Assembly: GCF_002078875.1 (NCBI RefSeq)
Contig: NC_034410.1
Location: forward strand, 42,458,798-42,522,797
Direction of reading: 5' to 3'
Origin: Numida meleagris
Lineage: Eukaryota > Chordata > Aves > Galliformes > Numididae
DNA length: 64,000 bases
How positions within the stretch are numbered: the first letter of the stretch is position 1; the number at the start of each line of letters is the position of its first letter. Both the position numbers and the translations under genes were made by a program. A model generated the notes under the pieces. The model saw nothing but the letters and a program-made list of their open reading frames with translations. It ran no database searches and was not told the origin of the DNA. Below, one piece after another: positions 24,706-36,227 of the stretch.

Positions 24706-25310
24706 ATACTATGGTGGAGCACCACTCTAGACAACATGGTGGCAGCATCTCTCCATTGAGTTAGAGGGTGGGAATTTGGCTGTAATACTTAGCAGTTAGT
24801 TTACTAGGTACAAATTGAACTGAACCAAAAACTATTTTGTCATTACCTGAATTACACTGCAGGAAATCATGAGAAACATAGTTACTGTGGTCTGACTGCA
24901 AATAATTCAACTGGAGGCATATGCTGGCCACAGTAAATGTACAAAATATTTTTTTTAATTGCAATTATGTTTTAAACTTAAAATACACCTCAAAAAAGTT
25001 ACATAGCTGAATCTCCTGACTGAAAACTAAGGTATACTTCACCAGTAATAGGTTAGGAGTGAGACCAGATTGCAAATTTGGACCTGCTCTGTACCCTGTT
25101 GTAAATACAGCTCTTCCAATTTGAGTTTGAGGTACTAGAACTGAAGAACTGCTGAGGTTAGAGATGTTACCTATAGATGTGATGTAGCGTTAGGAATATG
25201 ATGCTCTCCATGGCAGTGGGGAAGCTCTAATCTGCTTCTTACTCCTGGCACAGTAATGCTGACAGGATTGAATTTATTCTGAAACTATAAGCAGTGACAT
25301 TGGCACTTGG
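24706..25310. other. Unique sequence, no gene seen
   Basis: No recognised feature between the microsatellite and the CR1 fragment. Confidence 0.45.
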
Positions 25311-25500
25311 CACTGGTAAGACTGCACCTCGAGTACTCTGTTCAGTTTTGGGCCCCTTCCTACAAGAAGGACATTGAGGCCCTGGAGCGTGTCCAGAGAA
25401 GAGCAGTGAAGCTGTAAAGGGTCTGGAGCACGTGTCTTATGGGGAGCGGCTGAGGGAACTGGGATTGTTCAGTCTGGAGAAGAGGAGGCTTTACCGGGAG
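25311..25500 (+). mobile_element. CR1 LINE internal fragment
   Basis: An internal part of the CR1 3' region: 'ctgttcagttttgggcccc', 'aggacattgaggccctggag', 'tcttatggggagcggctgag' and 'agtctggagaagaggaggct'. It breaks at about 25500 and lacks the CR1 tail. It shares details with the copy at 35711 ('tcttatggggagcggctg'), so both probably belong to the same subfamily. Confidence 0.92.
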
Positions 25501-27912
25501 GCGCCTTCATGTAAAGCATCACAGTGCTTCAAAGGAGCAAGAAGAGTTTTGTGACAAACCCCAAGTATAGTGTTTGTTGTGGCAGACATGGGGGAATTGG
25601 TGAAAGTAACTGTCACCAAAAGGACCACTGGTATTCAGATTGCAATCTAGATGTAGTCCGCTACACAGGGCGAAGCAGGACTATGTTCATCAGTCCTTTA
25701 TTATGGTCCAAAAAATGGAAGTAATACACTAAGATTGATTGTGGGATTTAATAATACATGCACACATGCACAGTTTTGCATATAATTCTCTCAAGATTGA
25801 AAGTGCATAGCTATTTTGGGAGTTCTTTGTATCTGGGAAGTAGTTGCAACTTTGTCATCGTTGGCCCAGATCAACATCCACTGCAAACAGATTAATCAAA
25901 ATCAGTGGAGTGGAACTTGTGTGCCCTTTGTGTACCTTGGCTGTTCACTTTCTACTTCTGGAAGTAAAACCACTCCCAAGGTGCAAAAAATAGAGAGATT
26001 TTGCCTGACCAGTGGTGTTCCTATTTGAAGACTTTGGAGGGGTGACCAATATTATATGCGTCAGGCTGTTAAAGCAATGTTTTTTAGCATGTTCTGCAAT
26101 AATTTCAAATTAGGGAGGTGTAGATAGAGTACTTGTGCATACAAGCACTCATAGAAAAACTGAAATCTGCTTTTCACGTGGTAAGACTCTTCAGAGGTAG
26201 ATCTAACATCTGCAAGTGGAGCCAAGAGCAATGCTGTCATTTTTTTTTTCCTTTGGTACCTATGTAGGTTAACAGTGTAACTGAAATCAGGAGAGAAGCT
26301 AACCAAGATGAAAATGTTCTCTAACAGTTCTTTTTGCTTTAGTTTCTGAGCAAATAGACAAAGGCATATCACATAAGAAGATGCCTGAAGACACTCCAGG
26401 CATCTTGTTAGTCAACATGGGCGTTACTTCATGTAATGTTTATCATTACAGGGGACAAACTGTAAAATATTAACGCAGTATTATATATGAAGAATACAAC
26501 CAAGTTTTGAATCTGAGTAATAGTATAGCATTCTTTTTATAATGGCAGACTAAAATCTATTCATTTTTTCTGTTTCCATCAGCATTTGAGCAGAGTCTAT
26601 GATTTAGGATAATTTATCTTCCTGAACAACCAAGAAAAAAACATTCTAGATGTCTTTTCACAAACTCTTTATCATGCCAGCTGCTGTTGGCTCATTCTTC
26701 CTCCTTCTGCAGTGCAGCATATCTCATATCTCTCCCTACAGTCGCACAGTTGACATGTTTGCATACATGAAGTCTTTGTTCTGTAGGAATTTGCCATGTG
26801 ACAATCCATTTTTTTTTTGAACTTTAGTCAGTTCTTTAGTAGTGCTATGCCCTCAGAGCTCTCTCTACCTGCATCCAGGCACGTACCAAGGTGTACGTAT
26901 TTCACATTTCTTACTCTACTGTCACTTCCTGATAAGCCAAATGATCTGGCCCGTGGTTCAAACATACATGATGCCCTCATAGATCCCACTGATGGCAGCT
27001 GCTGTGCTTAATCAGAAAAACTATTGCTTGGTTTTCAGAGCTCTTTTTGGTTGGATGCTCAAATTTAAATACATGCAGTGCAGCTGCAGATACGTTTAAG
27101 GAACCTCTCTGTGATTCCCTAAGTATTTCTATAAAAGAAATTCCCTGTTGCTAAAAAAATTTGAGCAGCATTCAAAGTCGTTTTTTGAAGGAGGTTTTTC
27201 TTTTTGTTACCTTAATTGCTGAAAACGGATCTATATCTCAGCAGCTCTGCCACTCTCCTCTCTCTCAAATTAGTAGCACTTCTACTCCTGAGCTAGTATT
27301 TAAATTTAACTTTCTCTTTGCATGAGAATGAGCCTTTAACAGATAAATTCAGAAGTAAATTGACAATTCAGCATCTTAAGTGTTTGAAATTAATAAGGTA
27401 AAAGCATTTTCTCAAACATAGGATATACACACATGGGATATGACTTCCTGAAAAAGAAATCCAATAGAAGAATCTCTTTCTTTATCCACCAAAAAGAAAT
27501 TGATGACATATTGAAACACTGGTCTGTAAGCTATTGTGCTGAATGCTCTCGAGAGCAATAGGAGACACGTGGCACAGTGCCATATGTATTAAAGTTGAGT
27601 GCCTTGTAGAATGAGATGGATAAACATCTTGGAATAACATACCCACTTCTGTAAATTTACAGGTTGCATCAGCTGGCAAATTAAAAGTAAGAAAACAAGA
27701 AGCTGGAAGAGCTGCTGTTACCAGAAAGGTCAGAATCAATGGACTGTGTGGATATAGATATGTTTGAAGGCATCTGCACTTCCCATTACAAGGTAAAGCA
27801 CAAAAGGTTTATTCTGCCAGTTTGTTTCTCTTCAGTGGAGTGCAGCTATCTCTGTGCCCAGTGGGGCAATTGAGGTGCTCTCGGAAGCTTGTTCAAGTCT
27901 GCTAATAACTAT
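25501..27912. other. Unique sequence, no gene seen
   Basis: There is no CR1 tail after the break at 25500 and no other repeat is recognised. Open frames are short. T-rich tracts occur near 26240 and 26810. Confidence 0.45.
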
Positions 27913-28235
27913 TGTAACAAAAATGCTAAGTCAGGGCTTGAACCAGTGATTGAGCACCTGATGGGAAGGCAGGGCCAACTAAGGGGAGCTCAGCTGTAAG
28001 CAATGCACCTGAGTTCCTGGAAGGGGTGGAGCCAGGATCCACCCCTTCCCAGACCTCATTTAAGGGTTGGCAGTGGAAGTGAGGGTATCTTGTTAGAGAT
28101 CCCTGCATATCTGAGGTCTTCTGAAGGTAAGCAGCTTCTTATTTTTGTGCCTATGGCCATTGCATTTGAGCAAATCCTCACTTGCTGTAGCCTGGGATCT
28201 TGCTGCTCTGCTGTCATTGCTGTGCTTTCCATCAC
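27913..28235 (+). mobile_element. Solo LTR-like element, copy 1
   Basis: This element is about 320 bp and is repeated at 32341. Both copies begin TGTARCARAAATGCTAAG, as a retroviral LTR begins with TG. It holds a perfect 12-bp inverted repeat (28019-28030 and 28038-28049), then a TATA-like CATTTAA at 28057-28063. A strong splice donor GAAG|gtaagc lies at 28126|28127, after a stretch that would be transcribed. This order (dyad, TATA-like box, leader, donor) fits the U3-R-U5 and leader logic of an endogenous retrovirus LTR. No coding part is found next to it. The right edge (about 28224-28240) is uncertain because the copies diverge there. Confidence 0.65.
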
Positions 28236-31200
28236 ATTATGACTATGGTCTACAATAAGTGTGTATCTGGACAATATTCAGACTAGAAAATATGTAAATT
28301 TTTGAGAGTCAGTGAAAAACGTGAATTCTCAGAGCCTTTGCAATTCAAGCTTTCATGTGAAGTGTCTGCTAAGGTAGCTCCATTGATTGTCTGGTTTTAG
28401 GCTGTGCTGATAAGCTTTCCACCTCCTCACTTTTTTGTTTCATGTGATATATTGTTTAAGTGCTTATTAACTCTACAGTGATGTAGATTGAAGTAGAATT
28501 GAAACCTGTATAACTTAGTGCTGAATCTTGACCAGAAAGTGTCAAAACTCTGTTGTTACAGACACAAACTATGCCATTTTATTCATGTAATCTTAGTATT
28601 CTTTCACTTCTAGGATTCATGTATGGCATGTTTACTAGAACTGAGGCAGCTTTTCTATATCTTCAAACAAAAAATACTGACAATGTATTCTTTGAAGTTT
28701 AAAGTTGTGGAGAGCTCCATACATCCATCTTTTGCCTGTATATACTAGCACTTATTCTGAAAGCTTCTTTTACTGAGTTATTTTCAGGAGAAGTTCAGAA
28801 CAGATCTTAAAAAATAAAACTTTTAACTGGTAGAAACTCTTCATAGAACAAGATAATCTATTAAAATTTCTCCTTTTGAAGAAAGTGTACTCTTGTATGG
28901 CTGGAGAATGGTTCTTATGGGACTTCAGGTTCTAGCTTTTCTGATCAACACAAAATTGGTACAGAGCAAATGCAAAACTGCATCTCTAGCTCTATCTTAC
29001 TTAAGATCTCAAATCAGGCAGCTGTGCATTTGCACGAAAGAGGGGAGTACAATGAATTTTAGCTGGTGTCTGCTTTCTAGGAAGGATTTCCAGCTGAAGT
29101 CTGTGTGATACTCCATTCTCACCAGCTTGTGTTCAGTAATGAAGGAACAATTTCTGCTGGTGGAATGTACTGCCATTGCTTCTCTTCTGTGCAGAAATAC
29201 TGGCCACCAGATCCCTGTGTTACCTGCCATTTATCACAAGCATGACATGCATTCCCCTTTCCTCTCTTGTGGAAGAGCTGACTTTATGGAGTTCCTCTTA
29301 AGATGGAAAAGGAAACAGGCTATGTCATGACATCCTATGAAGTAGGAAATGATCCCTTATACGTTGAAATAACAGGAATGGAATGTGTGAAGTATTTAGA
29401 AAATGCGAAGATAAGCATCAGCAAATAAAACTTGCAAGGAAAAAACACATTCAAGCTCTTGAGTGCTTGGAACATTCCAGTAAGATTCCTTAACTGTTGT
29501 TATGGAGGAATGTACATAGATGATAAAAGCTTGCATGCACTACTCTAGACAAGAGGTAATTCTGTTTCATTTTTTCCCTTCCATATACTTGTGTGACACC
29601 TGCTGTCTGCATGTAAGTGTTAAGTGGAATCTCTGTTGCTACCATCTATTGTTCAACAGGTGTGCATCCTGGTCTGGCCTATGCTTGTTCTGTATGTGTT
29701 CATGCTTGCATTTAGTGAGATCCCCAGCTTTAGCCCAAATCCCTAATATAATGGAAACCAGGGAAGGGAGGGTGACAGCTTTGGTTCTGCATACACAGTA
29801 TGATGGTACTGTTGTGTGTTCCCACCTTGCCCACATTAATCATGCATGTTCCTGAATAGGAACTCTAGAGTTTTATGGTTTCTGCCATGGGAAGGAGCCC
29901 AGTCTTGGGCAGGGCGTCTGGCTGTTGCGTGACAAGTAATCCTTCCAAATAAGATTCGCATTCCTGCAGCAGCCATTCTGGGAATGGAGAATGAATGCAG
30001 GGAAGGGAATTCAGCTTACACAGACATAGCTCAAGTTCAGCCATTCAGAATGCAAGGCAGTGACAGACAGAGCTGCACATAAATTGATTCTTTTCTGAAA
30101 AGAGCTGGTACTAGTGGCTCAGAAAAATGTACAGGGTCAGAATGTCTTGCAGTGTCTTAGTTAACTGGATATATTGGCACTTATTCACAGCAAAAAAACG
30201 TTGTTACAGCCCCAGAGTTGCACTGTTAGTTTTCATTTGCCAAAGGCTGTCATCCTTGCAGTAGTTGTGTGGATTGTGAGCTTGCACTCCAGCTACTTCT
30301 GTGTACAGTCTGCATCTTCATTTAAAACTTCATTGCAATTTCAGTGCTGTTTACTCTCCACTTTAAAGAAACTGAGATAGTGGAGTTACTGCAGTAGACT
30401 TCTTGGGATAGAATAAATACCTGGAGGTAATAGTGTCTCTAACTGAAGTTAGACCTTGAGTCCTCAAACTTCCATATTGCCATTTATTTGTGGACACTAC
30501 TTATCATAGCCTTTAGGTGGTTATTTTTTGTGGTGGTTTAAATTTTGGATGAGAAATGATTGAAACCAAGTAAATCTAAGGAATTATGGCAATGGACTTC
30601 CTTCTGGTTTGTACTCAACTCTGTTTTTTCAATATAGATATTATGCAGGTTTCAGTTAATTTGTCTAAGTATTAAATTAAAACCTCTTTAGAAGAGCTCC
30701 TGAAAACTTACAGGAAATCGTATTAGAAAAGTTCAGACTGAGTAAAAAACTTCCTTCAACTCACGAAATGTTTTATAGCTTTTGTTATGACTTAGCCCCA
30801 TCTTTCTCCTTTCTGGTACAATAAATTTCATGTTCCTGTTCTTCACTTTTACTGTTAGTACTGAGGAACCCTAGGCACTGACGAGCCATCAGTTGTACCA
30901 GGTACCATGCCAGGCTTAGCATAATTTGCAAGTTCTCCTTTCTGCCGAGAGCATCTGATCTAAGAGGTGAGAGACTGGAAGGGTACAGGCAGACCCAGGA
31001 GTGTAAGAGACAGAGAGGCATTTTTCATTAGTGTGGTGAGCAGTGGCTTCAAGGCAGCCACTTACGTATGTGAGTCCAGAGATTTGAAGTGATGGTATTA
31101 TAAGGTGGTGGAGAATCAAAGCATTTTGTCTCTCCATCTGGGGAGGGATCCTAAAATTGCCAATAATGTCACTATAGTATTCTCCATGTGCTGTTTTGAT

Positions 31201-32340
31201 TTGAATAAGAGCAATTAAGTATTTACTGACTTGGAAATGGAAGCAGTTTCTTGGCAGTGGGTGGAAGCTCTGCCTTTTGGAAGTGTGGGTGTCACACAGG
31301 GTGCTTGTCCTGCAGTGTAATTTGTCCTGACATTTGCTGGCACAGTAAGTTCTCACTAACTGTAGTGACACTTGCCCTGTGTGACATAACTCAAAACACT
31401 TTTTAGTAATACTACCGCATGAGTTGAAAGCTGTCAAACCGTCTTCTTTAATTTTAACCCTTGTGATCTGTTGTCCCCAGTGGTATGTTCTGCTTTGCAG
31501 TGTTTCCCTGTGCTGCCTGAAGTAAAAAGATGAGATAGTAACTCATCTCTTAGTAATCTCTAGTAATTCAAGTGGTGTTTGTCGCTGCTACACAGGAGCA
31601 TGTTAGAAGTCATAGGTCCTTCATCAGCTAAATCCTGAATGATTGTGCTTCAGAAGTTAACTCTAGCGAAGAAGACATTTTGATATAGAAGTAACAACAG
31701 AGCCAACTAGCAATATGGAGTTCTTGTACTTGCAGCCATTAATTACCACTGACATTGAACACTAGTCACAAGATTTAAAAAAAAAAACATCAAAAGGAAA
31801 ATGGTGTGGAGTGAGATCAGAGCCTTCACAATCAAAGTGAATGCTGTTTTTTTGTTGTAATGTGAGCCACTGAGTAGGGCTTGTTATGACTTTGTTCTTA
31901 GTTTTTCTTCAAGGAGAGCCTGTGTTTTCTTCAGTAAAGAAGTGTGCTTAAACACTTGTTGCTTAGTCATCCACTCAAGTAGCATGTGATGCACTGCAGT
32001 GATTTTTTTCCAGCTACTCCTCAGGACCTCTAGGCTTTTTTGATAAAACTGTTCACGCTGATACCATTGACTATACATAATTCATTCCAGTGGATGATTT
32101 GCCCCTCTTTGTTACCATTCCTAATAGTAAGCAATAATGTCTGCATAGGGATGGTAGTGCACTGCTACATATGGTATGGGTGGAAGTCTTTTGGGTGCAG
32201 CTAAATGCATTCCTCTAAGTGTGGTGGGAATTCACTGGGTAAGCAGAAGAAGTTTGGCAGTATGACTCCTTGTTTGATAGCTGGTATAAAAGCAAACTGG
32301 TATGCTTAGTAAAACCAGACAGAAAAATGCAGTGTGAAGG
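28236..32340. other. Unique sequence between two LTR-like copies
   Basis: I see no gag, pro, pol or env similarity, so this is probably not the interior of a provirus. The longest frame is 31437-30916 minus (173 codons), Cys/His/Ser-rich with no domain. An imperfect 97-bp hairpin at 31290-31386 lies inside it. Confidence 0.45.
31290..31386. repeat. 97-bp imperfect hairpin with 12-bp perfect ends
   Basis: The ends TGTCACACAGGG (31290-31301) and its exact reverse complement (31375-31386) match perfectly. After about four mismatched bases the pairing continues imperfectly (TGTC-CTGCAG with CTGTAGTGACA). It could be a small MITE remnant or a chance hairpin. No target duplication was seen. Confidence 0.5.
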
Positions 32341-32668
32341 TGTAGCAGAAATGCTAAGATGTTCTGAATCACTAGTTCAAGTCACCTGGTGGGAAAGTAG
32401 GGTCAACCTGGAGAGCTCAGGTGAATGCAATGAACCTGAGTGACTGGAAGGGGTGGAGCAAGGATCCACCCCTTCCCAGAACTCATTTAATGGTTGGCAG
32501 TGGAGGCAAGGGTATCTTGTTGGAGATCCCTGCCTACCTGAGGCATTCTGAAGGTAAGCAGCTTCTTTCCTGATTTCTGTGCCTGTGGCAGTTACATTTG
32601 AGCAAATCCTCACTTGCTGCAGCTGAGGACCTTGCTGCTCTGCTGTCATTACTGTGTTTTCTGTTGTG
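32341..32668 (+). mobile_element. Solo LTR-like element, copy 2
   Basis: A second copy of the element at 27913, in the same orientation and clearly diverged by substitutions and small indels. It keeps the TGTAGCAGAAATGCTAAG start and the 12-bp inverted repeat (32446-32457 and 32465-32476, same 7-nt spacing). It also keeps CATTTAA at 32484-32490 and the donor GAAG|gtaagc at 32553|32554. Both ends and the interior match copy 1 in order, which supports one ancestral element. The 3' edge near 32668 is approximate. Confidence 0.65.
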
Positions 32669-35600
32669 TTCCAAAAAGTAAATTTGCTGTAATCTTAACC
32701 TAAGAGGGTTGGTTAGAGCTAGAAAAAGAAAGAAGTGGATACTTGAGTATACAGGATGCATAGCACTGCCTCTAGTTTCTTGCCAAACACGGAAACAAAA
32801 GCTGGGGATGTCAGCTACTTCAGGTGTCTATTTGTTTATTCTCAAGCTCCTTACAGCCCATAATGAATCATAGCTTTGAGGACAACCTCATATAAACTGT
32901 GTGAGGTAAGGAAATGCCCTTCTCCCATTCTCTCATGCAGATAGTTCTCTGCTTTGCGTGATCCTAGGATGAGCTCAGTGACTAAATTCCACTTCTAAAT
33001 CCAAGCACCAGGTTTGGCTATTTGCTCTGTGCTCTTATTCCACTGGATTGAGCTTTCTGCAGAAGGAATAGGCCATACCACCCCTATTCTCAAACAGACT
33101 AAGGATTGGTCTGCTGAATTGTAACTGTGTGTTTCTAGGTCAGATTTAAAGTGTGAAAAGGTTGCACTCTGCTTCAATTATTTGCTGCTCAGAAAGAGAA
33201 CCAAAAATAGCAGAGTACAGAAAACTTGAGAAATTCAGGGGACACTCAGCTTTAGAGGGAGTTCAGCTTCTTGTGAGAAATAGGCCAAAATGAACTTTTA
33301 AACTCCAGTGCTCTGTAAAGGTGTGGTTGCAGTGATGCTGAGATAGCATTGCTTTGCTGTGCTAAAGAGGTCCCTATAAATAAAGATCATCTTACTGGAA
33401 TGAAGTCAGTACAGAAAATGTTACAAATGTTTACAGTGTGACCTGTGTATTTATTTCTGTATCTGTGCAGTTAAAGTACTTAAAGTGCATTTATTAAAAA
33501 TTCAGTTTGTGGTGTAACCTCTTTCATTTTTGTTGGTTTTTTTGCGATTTTATACATCCTTTTGTGTATGGGTGAGTGATTAAGTTACATATGTAACTGC
33601 CTAAAAAAATAGCTTTCGTAAAAGCAAATGCATTTTTTCTTTAAATGAGTGATTTCCTCCAGCATTTAGAATAGAAGCAGCCATGCTAGGAAGAAGCAAG
33701 AATGCTCATTGGTAGGATAGCAGAAGCACATTACTCACACTTTCTCAAGTGAAAGCCTGCATACACTTTGCACTTAATTTGGAGAAGCTTGGAGCTGCAG
33801 AGAGCCAGCTCAGTGCTGAATCCAAGTGTTTAAAAAAGGGGAGAAAATTTATCATCTTAATGTTCTGTAAAAGCATGTGTTCATGTATTTCAGTGTGAGA
33901 TCTTGATTTTAAACTGATGACATCTAAGTGTGTATTAAAAGGCATGGAAAAATGGTATGCTGAGTCAGAAAAGGGAATGGTGGTTTCTTTTTATTTTACT
34001 AGAATGTGAGACAAAGATGGCTTGTGTCTTACCAACATAGGTCTGAGTTATGAATTGATTGATTTTTTTTTTATTTGTGGCTATAGCTGAATCACTTAAG
34101 TTATCAATCTTTCATTTGGTTAAATGGAATAATAGCACTAGCTCAACTTTCCTTTGGGAAGGAAATGAGGGGAAAAGGTGCATGCAGTTATCGAAGATCC
34201 AGGTTGCTAAAAATGGAAAGTACTTTTATTACTAGACTTGAGTCTAGTATGAACAATACAGTCTGCTGGCAACTTTATGCAGGCATCCAGGTGAACTGTC
34301 AAACAAGTATTTAATCTTCTATTGAGGTTGTCCTTCTGTTAAATCATTGTCTTAATTCTCACTTTCTTGGATAAGTATTCAAACAAGAAGCTACCTGGTG
34401 CCTTTCTGAAAGTGATAGTCTCCGAGGCACAGCTTTTTCTGAATTTTCCAGAGTTGCACTGCTTGTTTGTTAAGCTGCATGCACTGCTGGCTTTGCATGC
34501 AAAGTTTAGTTAAATGTTGATGGATAATATACCCCATGTACAACTTCAAGTTGTTCAGCAACTTTCTCTTATGCTGCGTGGGGGTATTCAGAGATGTGTT
34601 TTTAGCTGTTTGCTTACTCTTTCATCTCAATCTACAAAGAGACTTTCATAGCTAAGATTGACTTTTGATAGTCACCATATACCATTCTTCTGTGATTTGC
34701 TCTGCTAGCTTATGTTGTCCTATGGTAGAGGCCACATTTTACCAAAAATGGTACATGTAAAAATTTATTCTCAGAGCTTTTCTCTGAACTGAAGGATGGT
34801 TTTTTGAATCACACCAAGCTTTATTAATTTGCAGTTGTTGCTTCTTCTTTTCAGATGTGATCTTCATCTCCTCGAGTAGAATCTCTCTTGAGGTGGTGCT
34901 GTCTTAGGTACTGAAATTATCCCACACTGTCAACTTTATTTCCCAATTCTGCCACACAGTCTCTTGGCTTTCAGAGTGGGGGTTGTCAGTACCAATTAGG
35001 AGGAACCACCTCAATCCTCTTACCTTGGTCTTTCTTTGGCAGTCTGTTAGTGTATTCAGCTTTCAATTTCTCAGTAGTGACTTGCCTCTTTCTTCATCTT
35101 TCAAAGTCCATATGTTGTGCCTTAATTTTCCTCTTTTGGGGGATTTGGTGTCTTTCCCTTCTCCCCTTAGGCTGCTGAAATTCTTCCTTCATACTATTAC
35201 ACCTTTTGGGGACAATTTTAGCTGTCTGCTTACTAGTGATCAATCTGCTTTTATCCAGCTTTGCACTAAGTGGGATCTGCTGTGTCTCTCTCCTGGGACG
35301 TTGTCATCCCTTGAACTTTAGTTCTCCAGAGAACTACTCTGCTTCTCAGTCACATACACACTCAAATCAAACTTATTTTTGTGTTGGCAGTTAGTGTTTT
35401 GTTTCATCTCATTTCAGTTCAAATAGATTCACTGGGTGTCTCTTAATCTATAAGGAAATTAAGCTCACATTCCTATTCTCTTCTAGCTTATTAGGTATGT
35501 ATGTGCTGCCTCACAGCTTCACTGTTATGCATATATATGAAAATGCTGCTTTGTGCTCTGCACATGCACTTCTGTGTGACTTCCTGGCAGCTTTTTTCTG

Positions 35601-35710
35601 ATGTGTCTTAGGAGTTTCTAGCCTGTTTCATCCAGCCTCTTATCATTTTAGCGTTCATGATGCAAGTGATGTGCTACCTGACTTCCAGGTCTTGAGGAGT
35701 GAAGGGAATT
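32669..35710. other. Unique sequence, no gene seen
   Basis: No repeat family is recognised. A perfect 16-bp palindrome with a CATATG centre lies at 33583-33598. A strong acceptor-like 'cttcttcttttcag' ends near 34855, but what follows stays open for only a dozen codons before a GT, which is not enough for an exon call. Confidence 0.45.
33583..33598. repeat. 16-bp perfect palindrome
   Basis: AGTTACAT followed directly by ATGTAACT, centred on the E-box-like CATATG. It could bind a dimeric factor, but one site carries little weight. Confidence 0.4.
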
Positions 35711-36227
35711 CATTGGTGAGGCCACACCTGGAGTACTGTGTTCAGTTTTGGGCCCATCATTGCCAGAAAGACATTGAGGCCCTGGAGAGTGGCCAGAGAA
35801 GGGCAACAAAGTTGTGAGGGGTCTGGAGCACATGTCTTATGGGGAGCGGCTGAGGTAACTGGGATTACTTAGTCTTGAGGAAAAGGAGGCTTTCTGGAGA
35901 CTTTATTGCTTTCTACAGCTACATAAAAGGAGGCTGTGGTGAGGTGGAAGTCAGCCTCTTCTCCCAGGTAACAGAGAGAGGGAATGGCCTCAAGTTGCAC
36001 CAGGGAGATTTAGATTGGACGTTGGGAAAAATTTCTTCTTTAAAAGTGAGGTAAAGCACTGGCACAGGCTTCTCTGTAAGGTGGTGGAATCACCATCCCT
36101 GGAAGTCTTCAAGAAATGTTTAGATGATGTACTGAGGGCCATGGTTTAGTGGGAAATATTGGTGATAGGTAGATGGTTGGGCTGGATGATCTTGGAGGCC
36201 TTTTCCAATCTTGGTGATTCTATTCTA
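35711..36227 (+). mobile_element. CR1 LINE 3' end
   Basis: About 0.5 kb of CR1 3' region with its tail. It begins 'ggtgaggccacacctggag', passes through 'aggacattgaggccctggag'-type, 'gagcggctgag' and 'cctcaagttgcaccaggg' blocks, and ends 'gatgatcttggaggcctttt' and 'ggtgattctattcta'. It is 5'-truncated. The 61-codon antisense frame at 35833-35648 is not a gene. Confidence 0.94.

Noticed and set aside
30916..31437. 173-codon minus-strand ORF
   Set aside because: It is the longest frame outside CR1 and the CpG island, but shows no domain, no splice or promoter context, and contains a hairpin repeat. One such frame is plausible by chance in 64 kb.
27913..32668. Provirus with two LTRs and a 4.1-kb interior
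   Set aside because: No gag, pol or env similarity lies between the copies. They have diverged clearly, and no matching outer duplication was found. Two separate solo elements are more likely.
34842..34900. Strong acceptor 'cttcttcttttcag' followed by a short open stretch
   Set aside because: Only about a dozen codons are open before the possible donor, and the peptide is uninformative.
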